From: Butyricicoccus_A sp964513445
GTDB lineage: Bacteria > Bacillota > Clostridia > Oscillospirales > Butyricicoccaceae
Direction of reading: 5' to 3'
Assembly (NCBI GenBank): GCA_964513445.1
Contig: CAZEMM010000007.1
Coordinates: forward strand, 1 to 50,970
DNA: 50,970 nt
Position numbers and translations under genes: made by a program. The notes beneath the pieces were generated by a model. It did no database searches. It saw nothing but the letters and a program-made list of their open reading frames with translations, and was not told the origin of the DNA. The first letter of the stretch is position 1; every line of letters begins with the position of its first letter. Of the stretch, positions 34,810 through 43,626 are shown one piece after another.

Positions 34810-34916
34810 ATTGCGAAAAAATACTTTCCCGCCGTTTTCGCGGGGAATCACATAAAAATGTCTTTTTTGATACAGTCATCCTGCCATTTTCGCGGCAAAA
34901 CCGCGGATTTTGGCGG

Positions 34917-34945
34917 TTGACAGCTTTGCGGCGCGCGCCTATTAT
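34917..34945 (+). promoter_or_regulatory. Strong promoter of the 242-aa orphan gene
   Basis: TTGACA (34917-34922), 17-nt spacer, TATTAT (34940-34945). Confidence 0.85.
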
Positions 34946-34989
34946 AAGATGCGACAACTCACAGAGCTTTTTCATGAAGGAGGATCTCT

Positions 34990-35718
34990 ATGTCAAACCC
35001 TACGGTTGCCAGCGCGCTGATTGCGCAGCTGGAGCATCCCATTTCTGCGCTGGAGGATCAGCCGTCGCTCGCCGCGGATGATCTCAAGGCATATTTTGAC
35101 GGTGATTCCAACCAGCTGTGCGAGGCGCACAATACGCTGGTTGAGGCCTTGACCGCGCCGGAGGGCGCGTCCGGCATTGGCTTTACATCCACCGCCGGCG
35201 TTCCGGCCGATAATTTGCAGGAGGCGGTTATCAATGTTCAGCAGCAGCTGCGCGCCATCGCGCTTGGATCCATTCCGGATGGCACGATCACGGTGACCCA
35301 GCTGGATGATGCGCTGCAATCCACATTGGGCCAGCTGGATACGCTGATTGCCAGTGTCAACGCGATCGCCGGCCGCGTGGAGACTATTCGTCCATCCGGC
35401 GCGCAGTATCCGCTCATGGTGCTGGCGCTGGCGGATAACTGCCCGGATGATATCAAGGATGATATTGCCAGCGCGGCATTGGGCGTGCGCAATGCCGAGG
35501 TGTATGATCTCGGCATTCAGCTGGCATGGCTGTGCCGCACGATGAACGCCGCAAATCTGCCGTCCAGCGTATTTCGCAGCAAGCAGAACCTGAGCGAAAT
35601 TCTATCCGATACCGCAACGCTGAACGAGATTGAATCGCTCACGCCGGTGCGCCGTCTCATATCCATGTCCTCCGAGGTGTCCACGATGTATTACGCGGCG
35701 CTGGACAACGTCGGATAA
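34990..35718 (+). CDS. Unknown soluble protein, 242 aa
   Basis: I do not recognise this family. There is no signal peptide or membrane helix. The first half is Ala/Leu-rich and helical. A central segment (PADNLQEAVINVQQQLRAI, then GSIPDGTITVTQLDDALQST) resembles the short repeats seen in phage tail-fibre or structural proteins, but no other phage gene is nearby. The C-terminal half (NCPDDIKDDIASAALGVRNAEVYDLGIQLAW onward) looks helical. AAGGAGG lies 7 nt before the ATG. It has its own consensus promoter and a strong terminator on each side, so it is an independent and probably well-expressed gene. Confidence 0.75.
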   Translation: MSNPTVASALIAQLEHPISALEDQPSLAADDLKAYFDGDSNQLCEAHNTLVEALTAPEGASGIGFTSTAGVPADNLQEAVINVQQQLRAIALGSIPDGTITVTQLDDALQSTLGQLDTLIASVNAIAGRVETIRPSGAQYPLMVLALADNCPDDIKDDIASAALGVRNAEVYDLGIQLAWLCRTMNAANLPSSVFRSKQNLSEILSDTATLNEIESLTPVRRLISMSSEVSTMYYAALDNVG

Positions 35719-35728
35719 GTAAAAAAAT

Positions 35729-35756
35729 CTCCCGAGATAGACGTCCTTCTCGGGAG
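35729..35756. terminator. Bidirectional terminator
   Basis: CTCCCGAGA (35729-35737) pairs with TCTCGGGAG (35748-35756), with seven A before it and TTTC after. It separates the orphan gene from the convergent PspC operon. Confidence 0.85.
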
Positions 35757-35772
35757 TTTCATCTGGTGCTTG

Positions 35773-35967
35773 TTAAACGGGCTTAACCGGCATAATGATC
35801 GCACCGGCGATATACAGGATGATACCGGTACCGGCGGAGAAAAATGTCACCGCCGCCATTGCCAGACGGAGGATCGTCGGATCCATGTTGAGATACTCCG
35901 CAATGCCGCCGCACACGCCGCACAGCATTTTGCCCTCTTCAATGCGATATAATTTTTTCGGTTCCAT
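35773..35967 (-). CDS. PspC-domain membrane protein
   Basis: 64-residue PspC-type protein: LYRIEEGKMLCGVCGGIAEYLNMDPTILR followed by one or two membrane segments (LAMAAVTFFSAGTGIILYIAG). PspC proteins sense or buffer membrane stress in enterobacteria; in Firmicutes small PspC proteins often sit with DUF4097/HAAS genes under PadR control, exactly as here. GGGAAGGAG lies 7 nt before ATG 35967, 17 nt after the DUF4097 gene. It is the last gene of the leftward operon. Confidence 0.9.
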   Translation of the reverse strand: MEPKKLYRIEEGKMLCGVCGGIAEYLNMDPTILRLAMAAVTFFSAGTGIILYIAGAIIMPVKPV

Positions 35968-35984
35968 AGAAATGCTCCTTCCCG

Positions 35985-36764
35985 TTAACGTATGTGAATG
36001 GTAACGCTGCCGACATCACAGTCGACAGCCAGAATTGCTGAGCCGGTCGCATCAGGCAGCGGCAGAACCATGTCGTCCGAAAAGCCGCTGTCCGAGCCAT
36101 AGAGCGCGCCGGATGACGAAACGACATCGATTGAACCGGCATCCGAAGAGCCGCGGATGCTGCCGATAGCGGAGATGTCCAGCAGCGTCAGCTCGATGCT
36201 GCCCACGTCGCAGGAAAGCTCGGAATTGCCTGCCAGAACGCCTTCTATCTCTATTGTACCGGCGTCGACGTCAGCCGTCAATCGGTCGGTGCGGAAATTT
36301 TTCATCTCAATCACACCGGCATCCACGTCCAGCTCCGCTGTGCGGGCGGTCAGGCCGTCGACATATACCGAACCCGCATCGACGTCAATATCCAGCTGGT
36401 TTAACCCCGTGTTCTGCGGGACGGTCAGCGTGATTGGCGCCGGACGTGACCGGAACCACCAGCCTGCGCGGCGTGTTTCCTCAATCACCAGCGTGCCGCT
36501 GTCCTGCCGCCAGCTGACATATTTGCCGCCGGTCAGCTTCCAGTCATCGCCCGTCTGTATTGTACACTCCGCCGCGTCGATATTCAGCTCCAAATTGGTT
36601 AAGGCGTCCGCCGTCAGGCCTTTGTCCTCCGCCGTCTCGCGGTAATTGGCAAAACGCAAATCGCTTTGATTGCTTTTGGTGTTCACGCCCAGCAGGATTG
36701 CCACCACGCAGCAGGTAACGCCGAGCACCAACAAAACAATGGCAAAAATGGTTGATTTTTTCAT
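35985..36764 (-). CDS. DUF4097-family beta-repeat membrane protein
   Basis: It has 259 residues from ATG 36764, the Met before a Lys-Lys and the hydrophobic segment IFAIVLLVLGVTCCVVAILLGV; an upstream extension of 34 codons is rejected because it runs into the preceding gene. The rest is a parallel beta-repeat of the DUF4097 type with recurring short units (NLELNIDAAECTIQTG, LDIDVDAGSVYVDG, ELDVDAGVIEMKN, DVDAGTIEIEG, CDVGSIELTL, CDVGSVTIHI). It is probably membrane-anchored with an external solenoid. The function of the family is unproven, with envelope stress inferred from the PadR/PspC context. Confidence 0.88.
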   Translation of the reverse strand: MKKSTIFAIVLLVLGVTCCVVAILLGVNTKSNQSDLRFANYRETAEDKGLTADALTNLELNIDAAECTIQTGDDWKLTGGKYVSWRQDSGTLVIEETRRAGWWFRSRPAPITLTVPQNTGLNQLDIDVDAGSVYVDGLTARTAELDVDAGVIEMKNFRTDRLTADVDAGTIEIEGVLAGNSELSCDVGSIELTLLDISAIGSIRGSSDAGSIDVVSSSGALYGSDSGFSDDMVLPLPDATGSAILAVDCDVGSVTIHIR

Positions 36765-36771
36765 AGCTCCC

Positions 36772-37434
36772 TCACTTTTCCGGACAGCGCAGCGCATCTG
36801 CCAGTGCACGCGGCATGGAGACGATGCCGCGCAGCAGCTTTGGAAAAACCGCGCGGAACAGCACAAGCGTCAGCTGCCAGAGCAGAATACCGCACGCCGC
36901 GGCGATCAGCGCAAGGCCGATCAGTAAGATAAAGACAGACACCTCGGCCGCGTTAAATACAGCCGCAATGACAAGCGCGAGGGCACATATCCAGGCAGCA
37001 CCCGATAAAATCGGCACAATGAGAAACAAAACGAAAACCGCGCAGATCAGCCCGACGAGAACGCCCCCTAATCCGCCGATCACACCGACACAGGCCGGAA
37101 CCACCGCGACCAGCGCGACACACGCCAAAATAACAACCAGCAGCTTTTGCCCGTTATCCATCGCGCGGAATTTGCCCGCCATGCTGTCCGCCTTGCGTGA
37201 AAAGCCGTTTGTGCGCTGCTCGTCCTGCGGCGGAATGGATACTTCGCGAAATTCCCGCAAGATATCCGCCGCGACCTTTTCCGGTGTGCCCAATGTGCGC
37301 ATGACCTCTTCTTCGTTTTCCTCGCCGGCCTCGTCAAAATAATCTGCATAATACTGCATCGCATTGCGGCGTTCCTCCTCCGGCATGCCGCGCAGCGCCT
37401 GCTCCAGACGCCGCATAAATTCCTCTCGATTCAT
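36772..37434 (-). CDS. DUF1700/HAAS-domain membrane protein
   Basis: 220 residues. The N-terminal HAAS/DUF1700 helical domain is clear (MNREEFMRRLEQALRGMPEE, RNAMQYYADYFDEAGEE, LGTPEKVAADILREFRE). Four hydrophobic segments follow (about residues 95-205). Proteins of this type are usually co-transcribed with a PadR regulator and may be bound or regulated with it. The start overlaps the padR stop by four bases. Confidence 0.9.
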   Translation of the reverse strand: MNREEFMRRLEQALRGMPEEERRNAMQYYADYFDEAGEENEEEVMRTLGTPEKVAADILREFREVSIPPQDEQRTNGFSRKADSMAGKFRAMDNGQKLLVVILACVALVAVVPACVGVIGGLGGVLVGLICAVFVLFLIVPILSGAAWICALALVIAAVFNAAEVSVFILLIGLALIAAACGILLWQLTLVLFRAVFPKLLRGIVSMPRALADALRCPEK

Positions 37435-37748
37435 TGCTCACCTCCGGGAAATAACAGCGCTTCAATGCCGTCGCGATAGGCGAACCAGCTGGCGCGATAT
37501 TCACGCAGCTGCTGCCGTCCGGCATTGGTGATCGCATAATAGCGCCGGTTGCGCCCGTCAATGGCACGGTCGTATACCGTTAGATATGCGCTTTTTTCCA
37601 GCCGGCGCAATACGGGATATAAGGTCGATTCTGAAATATCCAACCGGCTGCGCACCTGCTGCGTGATGCGATAGCCATAGGTATCCTCCTGCGCCAGAAC
37701 CGACAGCACAACCGCATCCAACAGGCCGGATGTAATCGGAAAAGACAT
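37431..37748 (-). CDS. PadR-family transcriptional regulator
   Basis: 105-residue winged-helix repressor. Typical segments are LLDAVVLSVLAQEDTYGYRITQQV, SESTLYPVLRRLEKSAYLTVYD and NRRYYAITNAGRQQL. It heads the leftward operon padR-DUF1700-DUF4097-PspC with overlapping genes. A consensus promoter upstream contains an 18-bp perfect palindrome, suggesting autorepression as known for PadR proteins. AGAAGG lies before ATG 37748. The inducing signal is unknown. Confidence 0.92.
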   Translation of the reverse strand: MSFPITSGLLDAVVLSVLAQEDTYGYRITQQVRSRLDISESTLYPVLRRLEKSAYLTVYDRAIDGRNRRYYAITNAGRQQLREYRASWFAYRDGIEALLFPGGEQ

Positions 37749-37776
37749 GGGATAACCTTCTTACTTTATATTGAAT

Positions 37777-37808
37777 AATATTATATATAATATAGTATTA
37801 TATGTCAA
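37777..37808 (-). promoter_or_regulatory. padR promoter with embedded palindrome
   Basis: Minus-strand TTGACA (37803-37808), 17-nt spacer, TATAAT (37780-37785). The 18-bp perfect palindrome TATATTATATATAATATA (37777-37794) covers the -10 and half the spacer and is a candidate PadR operator. Confidence 0.7.
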
Positions 37809-37893
37809 TAAGGATATGGATTGCGCTTGCACAGGATGAAAAACCCTGCTATACTAAAATACAATAAAAAAAAACGGGAAGGGAAGGCTTACA

Positions 37894-38742
37894 ATGAAGG
37901 TCGGATTGGTTTTAGAGGGCGGCGGCATGCGTGGCTTATATACCATCGGCGTGCTGGACGCAATGATGGAGCATGACCTTTGGGTCGATTATGTTGTCGG
38001 CGTGTCGGCGGGCGCATGCAATGGCATTTCCTATGTTTCCAGGCAGCAATACCGAAATTATCGCATTGATGAAAAATACTTAAAGGATAAAAGATATATC
38101 AGTATACGGAATTTTATCAAAACGCGGTCGCTCTTTGGCATGCATTTTATTTTTTCCGAGATTCCAAAAACGCTCGATCCGTTTGATATGGCGGTTTATT
38201 TAGACAGTCCGGTTGAGTTTGAGGCGGGCGTCACGGACGTGGAGACAGGAGAGCCGGTCTATTTTGGCAAGCTGGAATCGCTGGACGACACATGCACGGT
38301 GCTGGCGGCTTCCTCGTCCATCCCGATGTTTGCACCGCCGGTGGAATTTGAGGGCAGAAAGTATCTAGATGGCGGAACCTCCGATCCGATTCCGGTGCGG
38401 CGCGCGTTGAAAAAGGGCTGTAACAGGATGATCGTCGTGCGCACGCGTGACCGCAGCTATCGCAAGACGCCGGAGAGCGGGCGCGCCATGTATCAGCGTG
38501 CGTTCCGCAAAGAACCTGGGATGATCGACTGCATCGACCGGCGGCATGCGGTGTATAACCGGCAGGTGATCTGCTGTAACCGTATGGAGCGGGCAGGGCA
38601 GGCGCTGGTACTCGCGCCGGAGGAACCGGTAAAGATCAGCCGGTTTGAAAACGATATCCGCGTGCTGGACACGCTGTACCGCGAGGGCTGGCAGGCCGTG
38701 GAGCTGCGGCTGGACGAGCTACGCAGATTCATAGGGAAGTAA
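37894..38742 (+). CDS. Patatin-like phospholipase
   Basis: Ser-Asp dyad lipid acyl hydrolase. It has 282 residues with the oxyanion loop GGGMRG (9-14), nucleophile Ser38 in GVSAG and Asp159 in the DGG motif (YLDGGTSDPIP). There is no signal peptide, so it is cytosolic or membrane-peripheral. GGGAAGGG precedes the ATG. It is monocistronic with its own terminator and diverges from the PadR operon. Related clostridial YjjU-type proteins are similar in length; the substrate is unknown. Confidence 0.9.
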   Translation: MKVGLVLEGGGMRGLYTIGVLDAMMEHDLWVDYVVGVSAGACNGISYVSRQQYRNYRIDEKYLKDKRYISIRNFIKTRSLFGMHFIFSEIPKTLDPFDMAVYLDSPVEFEAGVTDVETGEPVYFGKLESLDDTCTVLAASSSIPMFAPPVEFEGRKYLDGGTSDPIPVRRALKKGCNRMIVVRTRDRSYRKTPESGRAMYQRAFRKEPGMIDCIDRRHAVYNRQVICCNRMERAGQALVLAPEEPVKISRFENDIRVLDTLYREGWQAVELRLDELRRFIGK

Positions 38743-38747
38743 AACAG

Positions 38748-38775
38748 AAGGACACGGCGCGTCTGCCGTGTCCTT
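38748..38775. terminator. Terminator between patatin and glgB
   Basis: AAGGACACGGC (38748-38758) pairs with GCCGTGTCCTT (38765-38775), followed by TTTTG on the plus strand. It lies between convergent genes. Confidence 0.85.
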
Positions 38776-38785
38776 TTGCAATGTC

Positions 38786-40615
38786 TTATTCCTTACACAG
38801 CAGTGTTCCGGAGAACGCCGCGAGATGAATATTTCCGTTATAAATCGTGGGATTGACACAGCCGCCGCCGGAAAACCGCTGCTCATCCGTGTTGATGATT
38901 TCTTCCCAGCCGGCACCTGCGAGGGCGGGCAAATGTACTGTCACGGGCTGCTGGCCAAAATTCATCACACAGGCGATGGTCTGGCCGCCGTCCTCCGACC
39001 GGCGCGCAAACGCAAAGACGGTGGGATTGGCACCCGGCGTGTCCAGCCAGCGGAAGGCGCGGCTGTCATATTCCGTGTCAAAGAGGGCGCGGCGCTCCAG
39101 ACCGATGCGGTGCAGCGCGCGGCAGAAGTGGTTAAACGCGTCATGTACCGGATATGTCATGAGGTTCCAGCCGAGCTGCTTGTTCTCGTCCCATTCGGTG
39201 AACTCCGCAAGCTCGTTGCCCATGAAGTTGAGCACCTTGCCCGGATGGGCGCACATGTAGAGATACAGCAGCCGCACCTGTGCGAATTTCTGTGTGTAAT
39301 CGCCCCACATCTTGTCCACAATCGTGTGCTTGCCATGTACGACCTCGTCGTGCGACAGCGGCAGGATAAATACATCGTTATAAAAATATGCCATGGAGAA
39401 CAGGATGAGATGGCGGTTGTGATAGCGGTCGTTCGGATGCAGCGCGAGATATTCCAGCGTGTCGTTCATCCAGCCGAGATCCCATTTGTAATCGAAGCCG
39501 AGACCGCCGTATTGCGGCGGAGCGGTGACCTTGAGATAGTTGGAGGAGTCCTCCGCGATCAGCATGATCTGCGGATAGGTCTGCTGCAAATAATAGTTGA
39601 CGCTCTTTAGGAACCAGACGCCGGGATCATTGATCGCGCCGTTCGGGTCGCCGTGATGGAAAATCAGCTGGGACACCGCGTCATAGCGCAGGCCGTCGAT
39701 ATGATAATAATTGATCCAGAAATCCAGCGAGGAACGCATAAAGGACAACACATGCGGCTTGGTATAGTCAAAAAAGACCGTGCCCCATTCGGTGCTGCGT
39801 TCCGCTTCATTGGCCGATTCATAGACAAAGCCGCCGTCAAACTGATGCAGGCCGAAGAAGTCGGTGACAAAATGCAGCGGCACGACGTCCAGAATGACGC
39901 CGATGTGCGCCTGATGGCATCGGTCGATCAGCTCCATCAGACCAAACGGGTCGCCGTATCGGCTGGTCGCGGCGAAATAACCGGTCGCCTGATAGCCCCA
40001 CGAGCCGTCAAACGGATGCTCGGTCAGCGGCATCAGCTCAATATGTGAAAAGCCCTGTTCCTTGACGTAGGGGATGAGCTGATCGGTCAGCTCACGATAG
40101 GTGAGCATCCGTCCGTTTTGCCGTTCCTCTTCGGTCGGCGCGGTTTCCTTGCCGTCCTCTGTGCGCCGCCATGAGCCGGCATGCAGCTCATAAATGCTGA
40201 CCGGACGCGTGAAGTTTTTGCTGCGCTGCTCCATCCACGCCTGATCGTTCCAGCAGTAATCGTCTATGTTCCAGATGACCGACGCGGAGCTGGGACGCAC
40301 CTCGGAATAAAAGGCAAAGGGGTCGGCGCGGTCGATCACACGGCCCTCCATTGTCGTCGTGCGGTATTTATACAGCGCGCCCGGCGCAAGACCCTGACAG
40401 AAAATCGTCCAGACGCCGTCCGGACGGCGCTCCATCTGCCAGCCCTCCCAGCCGGTAAAGTCGCCAATCAGCTGCATATTGGCGGCATACGGCGCAAAAA
40501 CACGAAATTCATAGCCATCCTGGTCATATTTATGGGCGGGATGCGAACCGAATACACGGTATGCCTGCGCACCTTGCCCCGTCAAAAATTCACGAATCAA
40601 TCGTTCTTCGTTCAT
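38786..40615 (-). CDS. glgB: 1,4-alpha-glucan branching enzyme
   Basis: GH13 transferase that forms alpha-1,6 branches in glycogen. It has 609 residues from ATG 40615; 26 open codons upstream are excluded because the promoter lies there. An N-terminal CBM48 (YEFRVFAPYAANMQLIGDFTGW) is followed by the catalytic barrel with nucleophile Asp312 (DGLRYDAV), acid/base Glu355 (IAEDSS) and Asp423 (SHDEVVHG). The C-terminal beta domain ends FSGTLLCKE. No other glycogen gene is in the window, so the rest of the pathway must lie elsewhere. Confidence 0.95.
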   Translation of the reverse strand: MNEERLIREFLTGQGAQAYRVFGSHPAHKYDQDGYEFRVFAPYAANMQLIGDFTGWEGWQMERRPDGVWTIFCQGLAPGALYKYRTTTMEGRVIDRADPFAFYSEVRPSSASVIWNIDDYCWNDQAWMEQRSKNFTRPVSIYELHAGSWRRTEDGKETAPTEEERQNGRMLTYRELTDQLIPYVKEQGFSHIELMPLTEHPFDGSWGYQATGYFAATSRYGDPFGLMELIDRCHQAHIGVILDVVPLHFVTDFFGLHQFDGGFVYESANEAERSTEWGTVFFDYTKPHVLSFMRSSLDFWINYYHIDGLRYDAVSQLIFHHGDPNGAINDPGVWFLKSVNYYLQQTYPQIMLIAEDSSNYLKVTAPPQYGGLGFDYKWDLGWMNDTLEYLALHPNDRYHNRHLILFSMAYFYNDVFILPLSHDEVVHGKHTIVDKMWGDYTQKFAQVRLLYLYMCAHPGKVLNFMGNELAEFTEWDENKQLGWNLMTYPVHDAFNHFCRALHRIGLERRALFDTEYDSRAFRWLDTPGANPTVFAFARRSEDGGQTIACVMNFGQQPVTVHLPALAGAGWEEIINTDEQRFSGGGCVNPTIYNGNIHLAAFSGTLLCKE

Positions 40616-40664
40616 AGTGGAACTCTTCCCCTCTAAATCATTTTGGCGAAAAAACCTTACGGTT

Positions 40665-40675
40665 ATTATACCATT
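40665..40675 (-). promoter_or_regulatory. glgB promoter (extended -10)
   Basis: Minus-strand TGGTATAAT, with TATAAT at 40665-40670 and no good -35. Confidence 0.5.
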
Positions 40676-40841
40676 GTTATGAATCGTGCGCAATTAAAAA
40701 AGACATAAGATGATATATTAAACACGAATACGATAAAATGATGGGTAATTTGCGCGAGACCGTATAAAGGACACCGCAGCGCGTTCTGGCAGCCTGTGTG
40801 GAAGTCCCCTGATATTTCCATATAATCTGTGCAAAAAAGAG

Positions 40842-40870
40842 ATGACAAATGCGGTAAAATGGTCTATAAT
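40842..40870 (+). promoter_or_regulatory. Promoter of the Ig-like secreted protein
   Basis: ATGACA (40842-40847), 17-nt spacer, TATAAT (40865-40870); leader about 130 nt. Apart from the two promoters, I see no gene in 40616-41008. Confidence 0.65.
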
Positions 40871-41008
40871 AAAGCTGAATATACGTGGAAATACGCATTT
40901 TTATGGTAAATTTTTAAATTTTTTATGAAAAAAATACGAGGCGCTATCATAAAACCGAAAATGGAATGATGCGCTCTGGAATAAGACCGATTCGAGGCGG
41001 GATTTTTT

Positions 41009-43501
41009 ATGAAACGAGTTATCAAAATTGGCAGTGTGATGCTGGCCGGTTTGCTGCTGTGCGGGATGGTGACAGCGGCATGGGCGGACGGCGAGCAATA
41101 CCGCGCGCCGGAGGAGGACGAAAAGCTGCATGTCAGTGAGACGACCGTGGAGGTCGTGCCGCGCAGTATCGCCGTGTATCCGGAGAGCGAAGGAACCGAT
41201 ACATCGGAGGTTTCGATGCGCGTCAATGAGCAGATCAGCCTGATCGCAATTACGGAAAACACGGCAGATTCTCTTAAGGCCGTCAATCAGGAGGATCTGG
41301 AGGAGGAGTCGGACGAGGACGACGAGGATGACGAGACGCAGTCGGATGAGGATGAAACGGCGTTAAAGGGCGCCGATGATGAGGACGCGGATGAAGATGC
41401 GTCCGACGAAGAAGATTCTGAGGACGAGGAAACGCAGGAGGACGAGGACACAGCTGCGGACGAATCATCCGATGAGGAGGATGAAACAGACGCGCAGGTT
41501 GTGCAGAAATTCACGGCGGCGTCGCGTGAACAATATAACTGGCATCTGTCGGACGATTCGGACAGCGGCATCATTGAAATCGCCGAGAGCGGCGATATCA
41601 CGGCAAAGGCCGAGGGCGAGGTGACGGTTGTCGCGTCGTATACTGAGACAGATGAAGACGGGAACGAGACGCAATATAATTTCAGCTGTAAAATCGTGGT
41701 CAAGAGCTATCTGCCGAACGCGCTGTATGTGCCGTATGACGGCAATATGGAGCTGGGCGATGAACAGCAGGTCGAGATCTCGTTCGGTCAGATCGTTGAA
41801 GAGGCAGAGGATGAGGATGAGAGCGACGACGACACCGAAGATGAAACCGAAGAGGTGGAGCTGGATGCGGACGAACAGGCGGAAATCCTGAAATCCATCC
41901 AGTGGGAAAGCTCGGATACGTCGTTGCTGACTGTCGAGCAGGATGATGATACGGGCGAAATTACCGTAAAGGCGACGGACACCGTTTCGCAGAACGACGA
42001 GCCATATGAAACGGTGCAGCTCATCGGCACGATCGAAACGGCAAATGAGAACGATAAAAAGGTACCGGATGATGCGCTGGAGAATTCCGACATCACGCTG
42101 GAGGAACCGAGCGTCACGTATACATATGAAATTTGGATTTGGAAGACGCGGCTGGAGGGCGCCCAGCCGGGCGCATCGATCACGCTGGATGAGGACAATA
42201 TGCTGGTGCTGCGCGAGGGCGAGGCGATGCAGCTGGCTGTCGATGCCAAGCCGGATCGCGCCTATCTCGGCCCGGTCACATGGAAATCCAGCGACGAGAG
42301 CATCGTGACAGTTGACGCGGAGACCGGCGAGATCAAGGCGGTCGGCGTCGGAAACGCGATGGTCACGGCGACAGCGAATAAGATGCTGGCTTCGGGTCAG
42401 AGCAAGAAGCTCAACCCGGTCAAATATGTCTTTCAAATACAGGTGCTGCCCAATTCCAAGGTCAGCTCCATTACGCTCAATCGCCAGCGCATCACGCTGG
42501 AAAAGGGCTCGACCTTCCAGCTGGAGGCGACAATAGAGCCGGAATCGGCGGCCAGCACGCCGATTATCTGGTCATCCAGCAATCCGGCGAATGCCAGCGT
42601 CAGCAGCACCGGCCTGATTACTGCAATGCGCGCCAGCAACGGTACGGTTCAAATCACTGCGACAGTCAAGGGCAAGGCAGGCGAACGCGCGCGCTCCGCT
42701 GTGTGTGAGGTCATGGTTGTCAGCAGCAGTTCAACGGATGATGACGATCAGGACAATACGGACAATACAGAAAATACCGGAACCACGACCACCCCGTCCA
42801 GCGGCGGCATCATTTATAACAACGGCTCGACCTTCTCGAGTACCGGATCGCTCTATATGCCCGGTTCTCTGGTCTCGATTAACGATCAGAGCGAGCCGCT
42901 CTATGTCATGCCGACACATATTCCGCGCTCGGTATTCCTCACCGTGGACAGCGCGCTTGACACCGAGACGCAGTCCATTTTGACCGCGTTGACTGCGTTT
43001 GACGGCAAGGCGACGTTTTTTGTACCGGTAGAGGATTTGTTTGACTCGGACGACCTGCTGCGGCAGATCGCGGGCGGCGGGCACAGCATCGGTCTGCTGC
43101 TCCAGCCGGAGCAGGCGAGCAGCATGCGCGAGGCAGTCGCGCTGCTGGATGATGCCAACGAGCGGCTCACCGTCATCACAGGTACGCCGTCGCGCATTGT
43201 GCGCATTGCGGGCGGCTCGTCCAACGTGCTGGACGCGGATGATGTGCGTGCGCTGCAGGAGGCAGGCTATCGCGTGTGGGATTGGGATAAAAACGCCAAT
43301 GAAAGCGAAGCGGATACGGCAAGTGTCTATCAGAGCCTGGTCACGGCGATGGATGTGACCGGCACGACCTCGATCCGCTTTGACGGCACGGCAAATTCCG
43401 CGACAGTTTTACAGCAGCTGCTGCCGTATATGCAGTATTGCGGCATCCCGTCGCGCGCCATCAGCGCGGGAGATACCCCGACGTGTCAGGTGCCGATGTA
43501 A
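41009..43501 (+). CDS. Secreted acidic Ig-like (Big_2) protein with degenerate deacetylase domain
   Basis: It has 830 residues. A signal peptide (MKRVIKIGSVMLAGLLLCGM, cleavage probably after AWA near 27) is followed by a very acidic Asp/Glu tract (about 95-161). About four bacterial Ig-like group 2 units follow, for example ITLDEDNMLVLREGEAMQL to VTWKSSDESIVTVD, and ITLNRQRITLEKGSTFQLEA to ITAMRASNG. Then come a Thr/Asn/Asp linker and a C-terminal ~195-residue domain that aligns in order with NodB deacetylases. That domain has VFLTVDSALD where TFDDGP is expected, GHSIGLLLQPE where HxxxH is expected, and RIAGGSSN, VWDWD and SIRFDG. The catalytic residues are lost, so it is likely a binding or structural module. 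There is no sortase or SLH anchor. GAGGCGGG precedes ATG 41009. Confidence 0.85.
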   Translation: MKRVIKIGSVMLAGLLLCGMVTAAWADGEQYRAPEEDEKLHVSETTVEVVPRSIAVYPESEGTDTSEVSMRVNEQISLIAITENTADSLKAVNQEDLEEESDEDDEDDETQSDEDETALKGADDEDADEDASDEEDSEDEETQEDEDTAADESSDEEDETDAQVVQKFTAASREQYNWHLSDDSDSGIIEIAESGDITAKAEGEVTVVASYTETDEDGNETQYNFSCKIVVKSYLPNALYVPYDGNMELGDEQQVEISFGQIVEEAEDEDESDDDTEDETEEVELDADEQAEILKSIQWESSDTSLLTVEQDDDTGEITVKATDTVSQNDEPYETVQLIGTIETANENDKKVPDDALENSDITLEEPSVTYTYEIWIWKTRLEGAQPGASITLDEDNMLVLREGEAMQLAVDAKPDRAYLGPVTWKSSDESIVTVDAETGEIKAVGVGNAMVTATANKMLASGQSKKLNPVKYVFQIQVLPNSKVSSITLNRQRITLEKGSTFQLEATIEPESAASTPIIWSSSNPANASVSSTGLITAMRASNGTVQITATVKGKAGERARSAVCEVMVVSSSSTDDDDQDNTDNTENTGTTTTPSSGGIIYNNGSTFSSTGSLYMPGSLVSINDQSEPLYVMPTHIPRSVFLTVDSALDTETQSILTALTAFDGKATFFVPVEDLFDSDDLLRQIAGGGHSIGLLLQPEQASSMREAVALLDDANERLTVITGTPSRIVRIAGGSSNVLDADDVRALQEAGYRVWDWDKNANESEADTASVYQSLVTAMDVTGTTSIRFDGTANSATVLQQLLPYMQYCGIPSRAISAGDTPTCQVPM

Positions 43502-43523
43502 ATGTACAATTAAATGCAAAACG

Positions 43524-43554
43524 AAAGCCGCAGGCGCGAAAACCTGCGGCTTTT
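43524..43554 (+). terminator. Terminator of the Ig-like protein gene
   Basis: AAAGCCGCAGG (43524-43534) pairs with CCTGCGGCTTT (43543-43553), followed by T. Confidence 0.85.
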
Positions 43555-43626
43555 AAGTTTGTTAATGCCTGCTTTCGGGAGGGAGGTGGCGCGGCAAAGC
43601 CGTGACGGAGGGAAGCAGTTTGCTTT

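Noticed and set aside
41465..42436. 323-codon minus-strand ORF
   Set aside because: Antisense to the acidic Ig-like protein; the open frame follows from its biased codons.
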